Assembly: GCF_003265705.1 (NCBI RefSeq)
Contig: NW_020313057.1
Location: forward strand, 3,259,893-3,323,892
Direction of reading: 5' to 3'
Source: Callorhinus ursinus
Lineage: Eukaryota > Chordata > Mammalia > Carnivora > Otariidae
DNA: 64,000 bases
How positions within the stretch are numbered: position 1 is the stretch's first letter; each line of letters opens with the position of its first letter. A program made the position numbers and the translations under genes. Shown one piece after another: positions 1-9,935 of the stretch. Under the pieces are notes generated by a model that saw only the letters and a list, made by a program, of their open reading frames with translations, was not told the origin of the DNA and did no database searches.

Positions 1-819
1 GAGAAGGCAGGGGGAAGTTGGCAGTGCAAGGGCTAAGGGAGAGAAGCTGAGCAGTTCTGCTCAACATGAGATCTGAGGGGAAGAAAAGTCTAAATGCACT
101 GTGATTTGTGTGTGAGCCATCCCTTGAATAACACATAAGGTGAAGACCTGTTTGTTCTTCAAGGCTGATGACTATTGATTGGTATTGAATAGGCTGGCTC
201 TAGAGGCAAACCAATGATACTTGATTAATATTATTCTCAAAATAGCCAAAGACATATAGCAAAAGTTAGAAGGGAAAATAAAGGCCAAGAGAATCCTCTA
301 GGAAAGCTGTAATTCCCAAATACTCAGTTTCATGAGCCATGAAAATATTAATAAATTTTTTGAAACTAACTTAAATTTTGCCAAGGGAAGCCACTGGGGC
401 AGGGGGATGGGGATCTACCCTCATTAACAATATCATAACATTAAGTTAAACACCAACAAATTGGAAAATATATACTTTTAAAATGAAATGCAGTTTTTAA
501 AACTAAATATATTTAGCTCTGTGGAAACTCCTTTACAACTGTCCTTTTTTTTTTTTTCACATTTCATCATGGACCAATGAAAATTCTTCATGGGTCCCCA
601 GACCAGTGTTTATGAACAGTCGCCCCAGAGGCTGCAGGGCACACAGGTTCCTCTGACCCCAAGGAAACTTAAGAACCCTCTCCCAAAAAAACACATATAC
701 ACACACAAGCTTTTGCAGCGAACTTCAGGGAGTCATCTCTAAACTAAGTACTTGTGCCCCAGAGAACCCACTGCTCTAATAGAGATCTGTCATTTGAATT
801 AAACGTACCATTGCCAGTA
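1..819. other. Non-coding DNA, no feature recognised
   Basis: There is no open frame of useful length and no repeat I can name. A T run lies near 545-557 and an A-rich/CA-rich patch near 685-708. It is probably single-copy or anciently repetitive sequence. Confidence 0.5.
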
Positions 820-957
820 GTTTTTGCAATCTTATCTTAATTTTATAGCTGTGCATACTAAGGCATGACAGTTCAATAACTTACAGTCTATTACCATGTG
901 AATTAGTGGCAGACCAAGGAATAAAATTCACATGACCTAAGTTCAACATTGACTTAG
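820..957 (-). repeat. MIR SINE fragment, minus strand (donor of a 120-bp duplicate)
   Basis: Read on the plus strand, the segment follows the reverse complement of the mammalian-wide MIR core: a TTTTATAG..-type start, then a stretch matching the 'ttaagtaacttgcccaaggtcacacagctagtaagtggcagag' part, then a match to the 'ggattcgaacccagg' part. Divergence is high, as expected for a pre-eutherian family. Bases 837-956 recur without a single mismatch at 3175-3294. Because the MIR similarity runs a little beyond the duplicated piece on the left, this copy is the likely donor. Confidence 0.7.
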
Positions 958-1486
958 CCAAACTACGTAACACAGAATATAACATAATGAGCAAATGACA
1001 TTTCCCCGACAATGCAGAAAAGTAAATCAGCAAATCTACTTTCTTACTACCCTGGAGGCAGGAATAGGGATTGGGAGTGAGGGATTGGGGTGGGGGGAGA
1101 AGGTAATTGGAAACAGTGACAATAGACAGAGAACAAAAGCCTAGCACTTTGACATGAGAGAATAATAAAACCACAAATCATTCAGGATGTTTTTAAGAGA
1201 GAAAACTGAGTAAATAAGATAGCTTCCTTCAATTCGCTTTGCCTGGGGGGGTAGAGGGGGATCCAGGAAACAATTCCAAATAACCCTAACAAAATGAACA
1301 TCCTAATATGCGAAAATCCTGAGTTCAGCTGTTACCCAGCAGGCTATGATAATGCCTGTGTGAGAATTTTGAGCTCACACATATGGAAGTGATATCAAAT
1401 GTAAGGTATTATTATTTCTGTACCATGTAATCATTTTCAGTGCTAAGGAAAAGACAATTCCCCTCCCACCCTCCCTAACCTTTTTA

Positions 1487-1624
1487 ATTTTTTTTATTTT
1501 TTAAATTAATTTATTTTTTATTATGTTCAGTTAGCCAAAACCATTAGTTTTTGATGTAGAGCTCAGCGATTCATTAGTTGGGTATAACACCCAGTGCTCA
1601 TCACAACACATGCCCTCCTTAATA
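1487..1624 (-). mobile_element. 5'-truncated LINE-1, 3' end only, minus strand
   Basis: The plus strand shows a T-rich tail followed by the reverse complement of the carnivoran L1 3' terminus (the 'gagcactgggtgttata', 'caatgaatc' and 'catcaaaaactaatg' blocks, each with small changes). The element stops at the 'ggtatt' block. The direct repeat CCCTAACCTTTTT flanks it at about 1473-1485 and 1625-1637, the signature of target-primed reverse transcription. It has no coding potential. Confidence 0.85.
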
Positions 1625-2142
1625 CCCTAACCTTTTTTAGCTCCCAAGATTGAGAACTCCGAGTATAGCTACTTAGCACAGTCCAAAGTCAGATTTAAAT
1701 ATAAATATAATGAACAAAATACAGTAAATGTACCAGATTATATATAAATGTGTATAGAATCAATCAAAGCTTTATTGAACTAAATTTTTCTGTACCACAC
1801 TTGAATGGTACAATCACAGGAAAACAAATAAATATTGGAGATCTGTTATATATTATTTGTTTTTCATCATAACTGGTTCACTCTCCCAAGCATTCCCCTC
1901 AGATATTTGATATAATCACAATCTAGAGAAGCCATCAGTGAAATGACACACTGTTCCTTCCATTGACACCAGCAAAACCTTCACTCCTCCCTGGGGCCTG
2001 AACCTGGAAAAGGTGCACTTTATAATACCTGGAATTCCTGCTGAGGTGTTAATGACTTCATTCAGTACTCCTCTCAGGCATCTTTAGCCTCCGAAAGATG
2101 TGCCTTGAAAGTACATTGCTTAATGTATTAAAGTCAATTTCT

Positions 2143-2842
2143 TTTTTTTTAATTTTTTATTGTTATGTTAGTCACCATATATTACATAATTTGTTTTGGT
2201 GTACTGTTCCATGATTCATTGTTTGTTCATAACACCCAGTGCTCCATGCAGGATGTGCCCTCCTCAATACCCATCACCAGGCTAACCCATCCCCCCACCC
2301 TCCTCCCCTCCAGAAACCTCAGTTTGTTTTTCAGAGTCCATCATCTCTCCTGGTTCGTCTCCCCATCTGACTTACTCCCCTTCATTCTTCCTCTCCTGCT
2401 ATCTTCTTCTTTTTCTTTTCTCTTAAAATATGTTGCGTTATTTGTTTCAGAAGTACAGATCTGTGATTCAACAGTCTTACACAATTCACGGCGTTCACTG
2501 TAGCACATATCTTCCCCAATGTCCATCACCCAGCCACCCCATCCCTCCCACCCCACCCCCACTCCAGCAACCCTGTTTGTTCCTGAGATTAAGAATTCCT
2601 CATATCAGTGAGGTCATATGATACATGTCTTTCTCTGATTGACTTATTTCACTCAGCATAACACCCTCCAGTTCCATCCACGTCGTTGCAAATGGCAAGA
2701 TCTCATTCCTTTTGATGGCTGCATAATATTCCATTGTGTATACATGCACCCCAATGTTTATAGCAGCAATGTCCACAATAGCCAAACTGTGGAAAGAGCC
2801 AAGATGTCCATCGACAGATGAATGGATAAAGAAGATGTGGTA
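2143..2842 (-). mobile_element. LINE-1 3' end with inverted 5' segment (twin priming)
   Basis: From 2143 to about 2743 the plus strand is the reverse complement of a carnivoran L1: poly-T, the 3'UTR, then the end of ORF2. At about 2743 the orientation flips. Bases 2744-2842 run in the sense direction and carry the ORF2 stretch that directly precedes the piece at the junction ('ccaatgtttatagcagcaat' through 'gataaagaagatgtggta'). A perfect 14-bp TSD, TAAAGTCAATTTCT, sits at 2129-2142 and 2843-2856, so inverted and direct parts arrived in one event. The 3'UTR also holds a polypyrimidine stretch. The ORFs predicted here are fragments of ORF2 or its complement and are not genes. Confidence 0.93.
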
Positions 2843-3174
2843 TAAAGTCAATTTCTAATGGTAGAATCTCGGATGGAAAACACCTGGTTAGAGAACATAC
2901 TTGCAGTGGAAGGCAACTTCCCCAGCACAAGTTAAATCTCGCTATATTATTTTTTGATATCTGGAATTGGCCTTAGCCCTGCTACTACTATTACTAGTAA
3001 TGAGATGACTCTGTTTATGTATATATGTATGGGTGTGTGTTTATACCGGTGTTGGTAATAAGGCAGCAAGCCAGGGGACTGATACATTTGTGTTATTTCC
3101 TATTTCTGCTATTATAAATAAGGCTGATTTTCCCTAGTTTAACTTTTTTTCTTTCAGTTTTGTTTTATAGAGTT

Positions 3175-3294
3175 TTAATTTTATAGCTGTGCATACTAAG
3201 GCATGACAGTTCAATAACTTACAGTCTATTACCATGTGAATTAGTGGCAGACCAAGGAATAAAATTCACATGACCTAAGTTCAACATTGACTTA
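3175..3294 (-). repeat. 120-bp exact copy of the MIR segment at 837-956
   Basis: Base-by-base reading finds 120 of 120 identical positions with 837-956, in the same orientation, with starts 2,338 bp apart. The flanks differ completely on both sides. TTAA is present at both edges here (3175-3178 and 3291-3294) and at the left edge of the donor. The copy abuts an old L1 ORF2 fragment. There is no poly-A and no long TSD, so ordinary SINE insertion does not explain it. Confidence 0.9.
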
Positions 3295-3299
3295 AAAAT

Positions 3300-3690
3300 T
3301 TATTAACTTCCATGAGAGATTTACTGAGATTTTCTATGTGACTTACTATATCACAAGTTTTTGTATGGATTCCTGAGAAGGAGGTGTATTCTTTGAAGGA
3401 CACAAAGTTAGATGTATATCTGTTGGTACAGCTCTATGATCGTTAACATTCTTCCATAGTGTTATTTGATTTTATGTATTCCATCAGTCATAGGCTGAAA
3501 GATGTGCATTTCAGTCTCATAACAATAACAGTCCTGTTTCTCCCAATTTCTCTTTATATTTTTTAATAGTTTTGCCTTATGTATTTTTATGTTAGGTTAT
3601 TTACTACATAGAGTTTCATAACTTTTGATGTCATTGTGGATTCTGTGTCCTTCATCAATATACTTTGACCTTCTTAGTTTTTTGTCAGCC
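3300..3690 (-). repeat. Ancient LINE-1 ORF2 fragment (L1M type), minus strand
   Basis: The plus strand resembles the reverse complement of the endonuclease-coding part of L1M ORF2. The 'gagaaggaggtgtattctttgaag' region aligns with the family's 'gagaagaatgtgtattctgctgttg' block, followed by 'tatatctgtt', 'ccatagtgttatttgattt' and 'actttgaccttctta' blocks. It is heavily mutated and non-coding. The family assignment is from memory of the consensus. Confidence 0.6.
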
Positions 3691-4457
3691 TTTTTGCCAT
3701 GAATTCAGTGTATAGCACACAAGATATAATATCTGCCTCTGAATCCCTCAAATGGTGGTTGCTCCCTATTGTACTTCTTTGTGCTTTTTGTATAGTTCTC
3801 TCTCCATTTCTAACACACATATATGTAATTTTTATCCTCCTTACTCATCCTCTCTATCCAGACTCAGCATTGCCTTGTTTCTTTAACAAATATCAAGTGC
3901 CTACCTGAACTACAATCAGCCGGATTCCTGATCTTAAGGCACTGAGGAAGTAGACATACCCATACCCTGAGCACACAGGTGGGCTCCCCAGTCATCTTCA
4001 TCAGAAGAGGCATTGGCTCAACTGTCCTTGTGGGGAGGTCAGTCCCCCATTTGGATCTTAAGTAAGAGCAGCAGTTTGAAGTGCAAGACATCCCATCCGA
4101 TTCCTAGTGTGGCTCTCCTATACGAAGATGTGTCTCCTCCTCAGCTGGCCAGGTTTCTGCGACTCTGAATCAGTGCAGTATTTCTGCATACTCTCTCCCC
4201 GTCATGTTTCTCTACCAGCCCACACCCTTTATACTTCACGTCCAAAGGCTGTACCTTCCAGATGACACTGAGCTACCACCAGTCTCTTACCCCATCCCAA
4301 CCTCCCCCAACACATACACACATGTCCTACATTCCTCCCACTTCACATTTCCTCCTTTGTTGTTTCCTGGAAGTCACAGAATGCTTACGCCAGTATAATT
4401 ATGTTAAGGTCAGTTAGGGGCTAGGAACCTGGTCACCTCTAAATTAAACCATGTAGC
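3691..4457. other. Non-coding DNA, nothing recognised
   Basis: No repeat family or exon was recognised. The short open frames here have no recognisable domain and look like chance. Confidence 0.5.
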
Positions 4458-4468
4458 AGAGAGTACTA

Positions 4469-4742
4469 GAGGGGCACCTGGCTGGCTCAATCAATTAAGC
4501 AGCCAACTCTTGATTTTGGCTCAGGTCATGATCTCTATGACTGATCGAATACATAAAATCAAATAACACTATGGGGTCATGAGATCGAGCTCCACGTCAG
4601 GCTCCATGTTCAGAACAGAGTCTGCTTGAGACTCTCTCTCCCTCTCCCTCTCCCACTCCCCCTGCTCATGTACACACGAACTCTAAGTAAGTAAGGAAGG
4701 AAGGAAGTAAATAAATAAATAAAATCTTTAAAAAAGAGAGAG
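4469..4742 (+). mobile_element. tRNA-derived carnivoran SINE (SINEC), plus strand, with internal insertion
   Basis: The head 'ggggcacctggctggctca' is followed by a box B region ('gagatcgagctcc'), a (CT)n stretch and an (AAAT)n tail, the standard order of a Pol III-type carnivoran SINE. An 11-bp TSD, AGAGAGTACTA, lies at 4458-4468 and 4743-4753. Between 'catgatctc' and 'ggggtcatgagatc' about 35 extra AT-rich bases are present (roughly 4537-4573), breaking the spacing between the A and B boxes. This is an older subfamily copy. Confidence 0.9.
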
Positions 4743-4753
4743 AGAGAGTACTA

Positions 4754-6475
4754 TAACCCTTTTCATGCTTTATTCAGTCCCTGAGTCTGAGCCAGGGGGA
4801 CGTGTAAAGAAGAGGGAATGATGTGTCCTTGTCTTTTTTCATGGGGATAGGGCTTCTTTGTTTTATAAAATTAAGCATGGCTAGGTTACTGTTTATTTTA
4901 TTTTAATTCCAACAGCCTTTCTAATAGTGGAAATTTCTCCCACATTCTGTTTCTTGAGGTTCCAGTTTGAGGCGCTTGAGTGAGTTCTTATTCTCTGTGA
5001 CTTAGGTATCTCAGGGGGAAATTGGAGAGGCTGCACTGAGGCCTTCACTCTGATGCTACTTCAAATGTGAACCAGAAAAACAAAGTTCAGCTGCATGAGG
5101 CAAGGCCACTCTTCTCCATCTGCATCCTTCTGTTACTGGTAGAATAAAACAGCAGTGATGAGTGTGAATAAGGATCCAGTAAGTCAACGACACGGGTTTA
5201 CAACATGGTCAGCCTATTCTCCCACTCAAATTAGGTAGTGCTATGAAAATGCTTAAAAACGGTATGACATCCAGTAAATATGTGGTGGCTTTATTATAAT
5301 GTTATTATCACTGCAGTTTTGCCTTCTAAAATTGCGTCTCCTGCTATGTCAAAGAATGATCCATTTCGTCAGTGTTAAAAATAAGCAAAATATTCTGATT
5401 CCTAAAGCTCATCAGAGCACAACAGTCATGGGCACCAGCAAAGTACCTTTAAAAGTTCAGGGGCAGAAGAAATACTTTCCTGAGAATAAGCATTTCTTGT
5501 TTTCCAAAGGCTAAAGAGAAGTCTTCCCCTCTGGTGGCCATGGCAATGTCGGGCGCAGGAATTGGATTCTCGGATGGCAGCCTTCCACAGGGTCCTGTTT
5601 TACAATAAGAAGTATTTCTGGGAGGCCTGGAAGTGGCCATAAGGGCATGTAATTTAAAAGCACTATGAAAGGGAAAGTGGAACTGTGAACACATGCATTC
5701 TTTCAGCGAGGCTGTAGTTAGGGAAAACACCAATATAAAAATAAGCTATTTTTAGGACCTCAATATCTCAGCTCCGTGAATGCTTCTGAGTCATATTTTA
5801 AGAAGACGACACACTTGGTACTGTTGGGCCACAGCTCCCATCCAGCTGGGGGGATTAAGTGGCATTCCATTGTTGAGCGCTTCCCAGCAAAATTGCTAGT
5901 GAGCTTCTGATTGCAAAATCTTTACCCTTGGTATTGACTTAAGTAGCAGGAAGAACATGACTTGATTTTTCAAATCCCTGTTTGATAGGCTGCTGTTATT
6001 AAGCTTTTGAACCATTCATTCCCCCACCACCCCCCCCATGCCAAAGTCTTGGAGAAGCTGTAAAATTTCTCTTTCTGTTTCTTAATTTTTTAGTGAGCTA
6101 AAAACCTGTGGGGCAATTTTTCAATGGCACATATATAGCAAGTCAACTTAATGCTCATGTTTTGACTACAGTGTCTTTTATACAGAGACAGATAGGAAAT
6201 TCTAAGTAACTCGGAGTGCACCATCAGGAGAACGCAGACCAGCTGGGAGGCAGCTAAATTCACATACAAGATTGTGTGCTTTAAAGCAGTGATATCCAGT
6301 CTCTCCTAATTTGATTGGATAATGGCCAGATAGTTATTAAGCTAGAACTACATGCTCAGCATTTGGTTGAAACCTGGTGAGTTTCAAAAGAACAATAAGG
6401 AGTGGATCACTAAATTAAGGATATGCAACTAAAGCTTATAATGTAAGACTTTTTTTTTTTTTAAGAGAAAAGGGA
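4754..6475. other. Single-copy-like DNA without a recognised feature
   Basis: No coding exon or known repeat was recognised over 1.7 kb. A short C run occurs near 6022-6039 and a T run near 6451-6464. Ancient repeats too diverged to read by eye may be present. Confidence 0.45.
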
Positions 6476-6479
6476 GTAT

Positions 6480-6660
6480 GATGGAAAGAACTTTGGCTTT
6501 TATCTTTAAATTTCGGATATGTTATTTGAACTTTCTGAGCCTGTTTCCATATCTATAAAATCTCCCAAGATAATAAAATAAACCTAATAGTGTTGTTGAG
6601 AGAATGATAACTTAATAAGTGTAAATAGCATCGCGAATGTCTGGCTCATTTTGATGAGGC
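6480..6660 (+). repeat. MIR SINE fragment, plus strand
   Basis: It follows the MIR order: 'gttatttgaactttctgagcctgtttcc' (family 'ttacttaacctctctgagcctcagtttcc'), 'catatctataaaat', 'ataaaataaacctaatagtgttgttgagagaatgat', then the '..gtctggct' end. Divergence is strong, as is normal for this family. Confidence 0.75.
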
Positions 6661-6772
6661 ACATCAGGACTAAAGCTAGAAGAAGCATCTGGATCTTGCC
6701 AATGCTTTGAAGAGTCAGAGATCAACTCTTGTCAATTTCCAGAGTAATTCAGGCTGGAGAGATAGACACACA

Positions 6773-6803
6773 GTAATCACAGCACTCAGGAGACTGAGGT
6801 GGG
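6773..6803 (+). repeat. 31-bp stretch resembling 7SL RNA/Alu-B1 core
   Basis: The stretch from 'gtaatcacagcactc' to 'agactgaggtggg' resembles the 7SL-derived block 'gtagtcccagctactcgggaggctgagg'. Carnivorans are not known to carry an abundant 7SL-derived SINE family, so a 7SL pseudogene fragment or chance are the options. No poly-A or TSD was seen. Confidence 0.3.
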
Positions 6804-6899
6804 CCCTAAGGTGCTATTAATTTGAATGCATTCTTATAGTTTTAGACTGATTACTTAGAATGGAAAAATAAGTTAAAAAATAAGTACATCTGCAAAATA

Positions 6900-6995
6900 A
6901 GTATATTCTCTCCTTCCTATGTGCAAGGCTCTTAAAATAGTGTTTGGCACATGGTAAGTGCTTCATTAAATAATAACTAGATGTAAGTTATTATC
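6900..6995 (+). repeat. MIR/L2-type 3' end fragment
   Basis: 'aatagtgtttggcacatggtaagtgcttcattaaataata' matches the common MIR 3' region ('cagtgcctggcacatagtaagtgctcaataaat'). Confidence 0.65.
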
Positions 6996-6999
6996 AGAA

Positions 7000-7525
7000 G
7001 TGCTTTTAAACAGAAAACATGCAATGTCTGAAAGATCAGCACATTATGTCCCTGTAGGCAAAACCACTGGGGATTAAAACAGGGAACTTAGAGTAAGAAA
7101 ATAAGGACCAGTGCAGTGAATTAGTGGCTGCTGTGGAGTGCCCACCCACAACTCAAATACCTCCCCCACTTTTTTCTTAACGCTTTGGTCAGGTACCGAC
7201 CACTCAGGGAAAGGCAACCCCACCTCAGTTCTGTTGGAAAACCTAGTTGGGCGAGGGCAATGCTATCCTTATCCCAAGCAGTTAATTCAAGTGCAGCAGT
7301 AGGAATGTGACTGATGGTCTTTGATGAACCAATCACACCGCAAGTCCACTCTAACTCAGGACTTGAGTTGGGCAAGGTAATCATTTCCTCGCTGGTTAAA
7401 GTTGAGGATTCTGTAACCTGCCCCTGAAGGCATCCAGACAGAAACAGAGGACACCAGCTCCGATGGATACACCATCTCACAAGAGGAAGCCTTGCCAATG
7501 AGACCAGAAATGTGAAGTTCCTTGG
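7000..7525. other. Non-coding DNA, nothing assigned
   Basis: A minus-strand open frame of 125 codons spans 7121-7498, but it shows no domain I know and no splice context. Part of this stretch reads like an old LTR or DNA transposon ('aaccaatcacaccgcaag'), but I cannot assign it. Confidence 0.4.
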
Positions 7526-7539
7526 CTATAATGTCTTCT

Positions 7540-7731
7540 TTTTTTTTTTTAAGATTTTATTTATTTATTTGACAGAGCAAGAGGAAGCACACACAGGGGG
7601 AACAGCAGAGGGAGAGGGAGAAGCAGGCTCCCTACTGAGCAGGGAGCCTGATGTGGGGCTCGATCCCAGGACCCCAGGATCATGACCTGAGCCGAAGGCA
7701 GACGCCTAACTGACTGAGCCACCCAGGCGCC
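7540..7731 (-). mobile_element. Carnivoran SINE (SINEC), minus strand
   Basis: The plus strand begins with poly-T and 'aagattttatttatttattt' and ends with 'gagccacccaggcgcc', the reverse complement of the SINE head. The block 'ccctactgagcagggagcctgatg' marks the younger subfamily. The TSD is imperfect: CTATAATGTCTT (7526-7537) against CTACAATGCCTT (7733-7744), two differences, implying some age. Confidence 0.93.
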
Positions 7732-7969
7732 ACTACAATGCCTTATTCTTATCCCCATCTTAAAGATAGCTTTGCCATTGGTAAAAAAGACTTGAAGTCC
7801 AATGACCAACACTCACTTTCCCAGGAGCAATGGCCTATCAGACTCTGCCTGTGTTTGTCTCTGGAAGGGTCTTTCTCTATGCATCTGTGGCTTAACAACC
7901 CTACCCTTAACCCTCAATTTGGTGAATATCCTTCTACACATCTCTTAAATCAGATACACATAATCTTAC

Positions 7970-8270
7970 ACAAATGACATCTTACTGATGTATACTCTTT
8001 TGTAACCCGATTTTTCCCCTGAATAATATGTCTCGAATAACATTTTTTGTCTGTAAATATAAATTTGCCTCATCGTTTTTTTGTTGCATAAATACATGGT
8101 GTATTTAACCAATTTCTCTTTGAAGGGCATTTAAATGGTTTCTGAGTTTTTCACTGCGTATAGTATGTTGTATATACTCTCTTTGTATTTGTCTAGTTAT
8201 CTCCTTGAGGTGAAGCTCTGGAAATTACATTTTAGATTCAAAGCATATACACATTTGATTCATTTTGTCA
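7970..8270 (-). repeat. Ancient LINE-1 ORF2 fragment, minus strand
   Basis: The 'catcgtttttttgttgcataaatacatggtgtatttaaccaatttctctttgaagggcatttaaatggtttc' stretch parallels the antisense L1M block that reads 'atggctgcatagtattccattgtatggatataccataatttatttaaccag...'. It is strongly diverged and non-coding. Confidence 0.6.
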
Positions 8271-8739
8271 GGATTCCTTCAGTTACAAAGAATAGGAGTT
8301 CCGATTAAAGAAATAAAAACATAAGGATTTGAGTATATTACATAACAAGAACTTTGGAAGTTGGGACATTCTAGGGTTAAGTCAGCAACACAGTAATGTC
8401 ACCAAATACAAGATTTTTTCCATCCTGTTCATCTGGTATCTTCAGTGTACTGGTCCAGTTTTCAAGCTTATCCCTCACGGTTACAAAATGACATCAGAAT
8501 TCCAGGCATCACATGACAACACCTGTAAGAAGAGGGGCATTTCCTCCCATGCATCTCTTTTTATCCAAGAACAATGTTTCCCAGAAGCTCCTAGCAAATT
8601 CCCTCTTGTATCCCTTAGCCAGAATTGGCTGGACACCTAATGTGATAGCTAAGGAAAGTTTAGGGATGAGGAGAATACTGACAAGGTGTTCTCGGAAAGA
8701 TTGTGTCCACTATATTTCACCATCAATACCTGTTTTTCT
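8271..8739. repeat. Old interspersed repeat-like segment, unassigned
   Basis: The opening 'caggattccttcagttacaaagaatagga' and later 'tggctggacacctaatgtgatagctaagg' recall a common mammalian repeat that starts 'ttcagttgcaagtaacagaaa', but I cannot name the family with confidence. It sits between two antisense L1M pieces and may be part of, or nested in, the same old element. Confidence 0.3.
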
Positions 8740-9190
8740 GCCTTTTGTCAATCTGATAATACATAAAAAAGATACCTTGTTTTTTTTTATTTATCTACTT
8801 ATTGAATATCTTTCCAAATATGTATTGGCTGTTTTGTAAAACTGCCTGATTATATCCTTTGCCCTTTGTTCAAAATTTTTTTTCTTATTCGTTTGTAAGT
8901 GCTCTGGGTGCATTAGGAAAAGTAAGTCCTGTGTATTAGGATCCTAGATGCTGCTAATTTTTCTGCTAATTGGCTATCTGTCTATTAACATTCTTTATGG
9001 TGAATTTTGCCATGCAGAATTTTTAATTTTTATGTAGTCCAATTTATCACGCTTCCCTTTATGGTTTCTGGCTTCATTATTAAGTTTAGAAGTCCACGCC
9101 AACTCAAAGATCAAAACACATTCACCTGTGTTTTTTTTTTAATATTTCTTCTTTTAAGTGGTTAGCCATCTGTCCCAGCAAACATTAAAT
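8740..9190 (-). repeat. Ancient LINE-1 ORF2/3' fragment, minus strand
   Basis: The order of blocks matches antisense L1M: '...ggctgttttgtaaaactgcc...tatatcctttgccc', 'ggctatctgtctattaacattctttatggtgaattttgccatgcagaatttttaatttttatgtagtccaatttatc'. The last run is the well-known antisense block around 'ttttgctgtgcagaagctttttagtttgatgtagtcc'. It is decayed beyond coding. Confidence 0.7.
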
Positions 9191-9414
9191 AATTCATCTT
9201 CTCCCCAGTAATTGGAGAATGCCATCTTTATAAGATACTAATTCCCTTATATGTAAATTATTTTTGTACACCAGTTTTCAAACTGAGGCATTCAACAGAT
9301 ATTTACTGTTTTTTTTTTCAATGTTGAAAGCACCATGCTTTTGGATGAAAGTAGAAACAGAGATGAATCAGACCCAGTGTTTGTCTTTAATCATACACAT
9401 GCCTGTTATTAAAA

Positions 9415-9665
9415 AGTACAGGTACTGGACCAAGAGTGATTGGTTTGATTCCCAAGTTGTCCACTTACAAAAAGTTGTAACTTCATATGACCTTGAGCAC
9501 AGTACTTTGCCCCACTGTGCTTCAGTTTTCTCTTGTACGAAACAGGATAAAAATAATAGCACCTATTTCATAGAATTGATGTATTAATTAAATGAGTGAG
9601 TTCATGTAAAATGCTCAGAGTCTGGCACAGAGGGAGGGCATAACAAATGCTAGCTATTGCTTAAA
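9415..9665 (+). repeat. MIR SINE, plus strand, near full length
   Basis: From 'ggtactggaccaagagtgattggtttgattcccaagttgtcc' through 'tgaccttgagcacagtactttgccccactgtgcttcagttttctc', 'aataatagcacctatttcatag' and 'aatgctcagagtctggcaca', the blocks follow the MIR consensus in order. Confidence 0.85.
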
Positions 9666-9676
9666 CTTGGAGGTAG

Positions 9677-9935
9677 GGCATCGTAACGTTAAAGGCACAC
9701 ACTCTGGACTCACAGTGCATGGGTTGGAATCCTCCCAACACTTACCAGTTGGGTTAGTTACTTAACCTCACTGTGCCTCAGTTTTCTCATCTGTAAAATG
9801 GGGATAGTAATGATAGTACCTACTTCATAAGGTTACTGTAATTATTAAATAAATTGATAAATGTAAAGTGCTTAGAGTAACACCTGACACGTAGGAAGCG
9901 CAAAATACGTAAAAGCTATTTTTATTATCCTGGGG
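9677..9935 (+). repeat. Second MIR SINE, plus strand, tandem to the first
   Basis: The segment carries 'ggcacacactctggactcacagtgcatgggttggaatcc', 'gttagttacttaacctcactgtgcctcagttttctcatctgtaaaatgggga', 'gatagtacctacttcataaggtt' and 'gtaaagtgcttagagtaacacctgacacgtagg'. It is the best preserved MIR in the window. It lies head to tail about 10 bp after the preceding MIR. Confidence 0.92.

Noticed and set aside
7540..7731. tRNA-like A and B boxes in this and the other SINEC copies
   Set aside because: They are the Pol III promoter of tRNA-derived SINEs and not tRNA genes; no cloverleaf can be formed.
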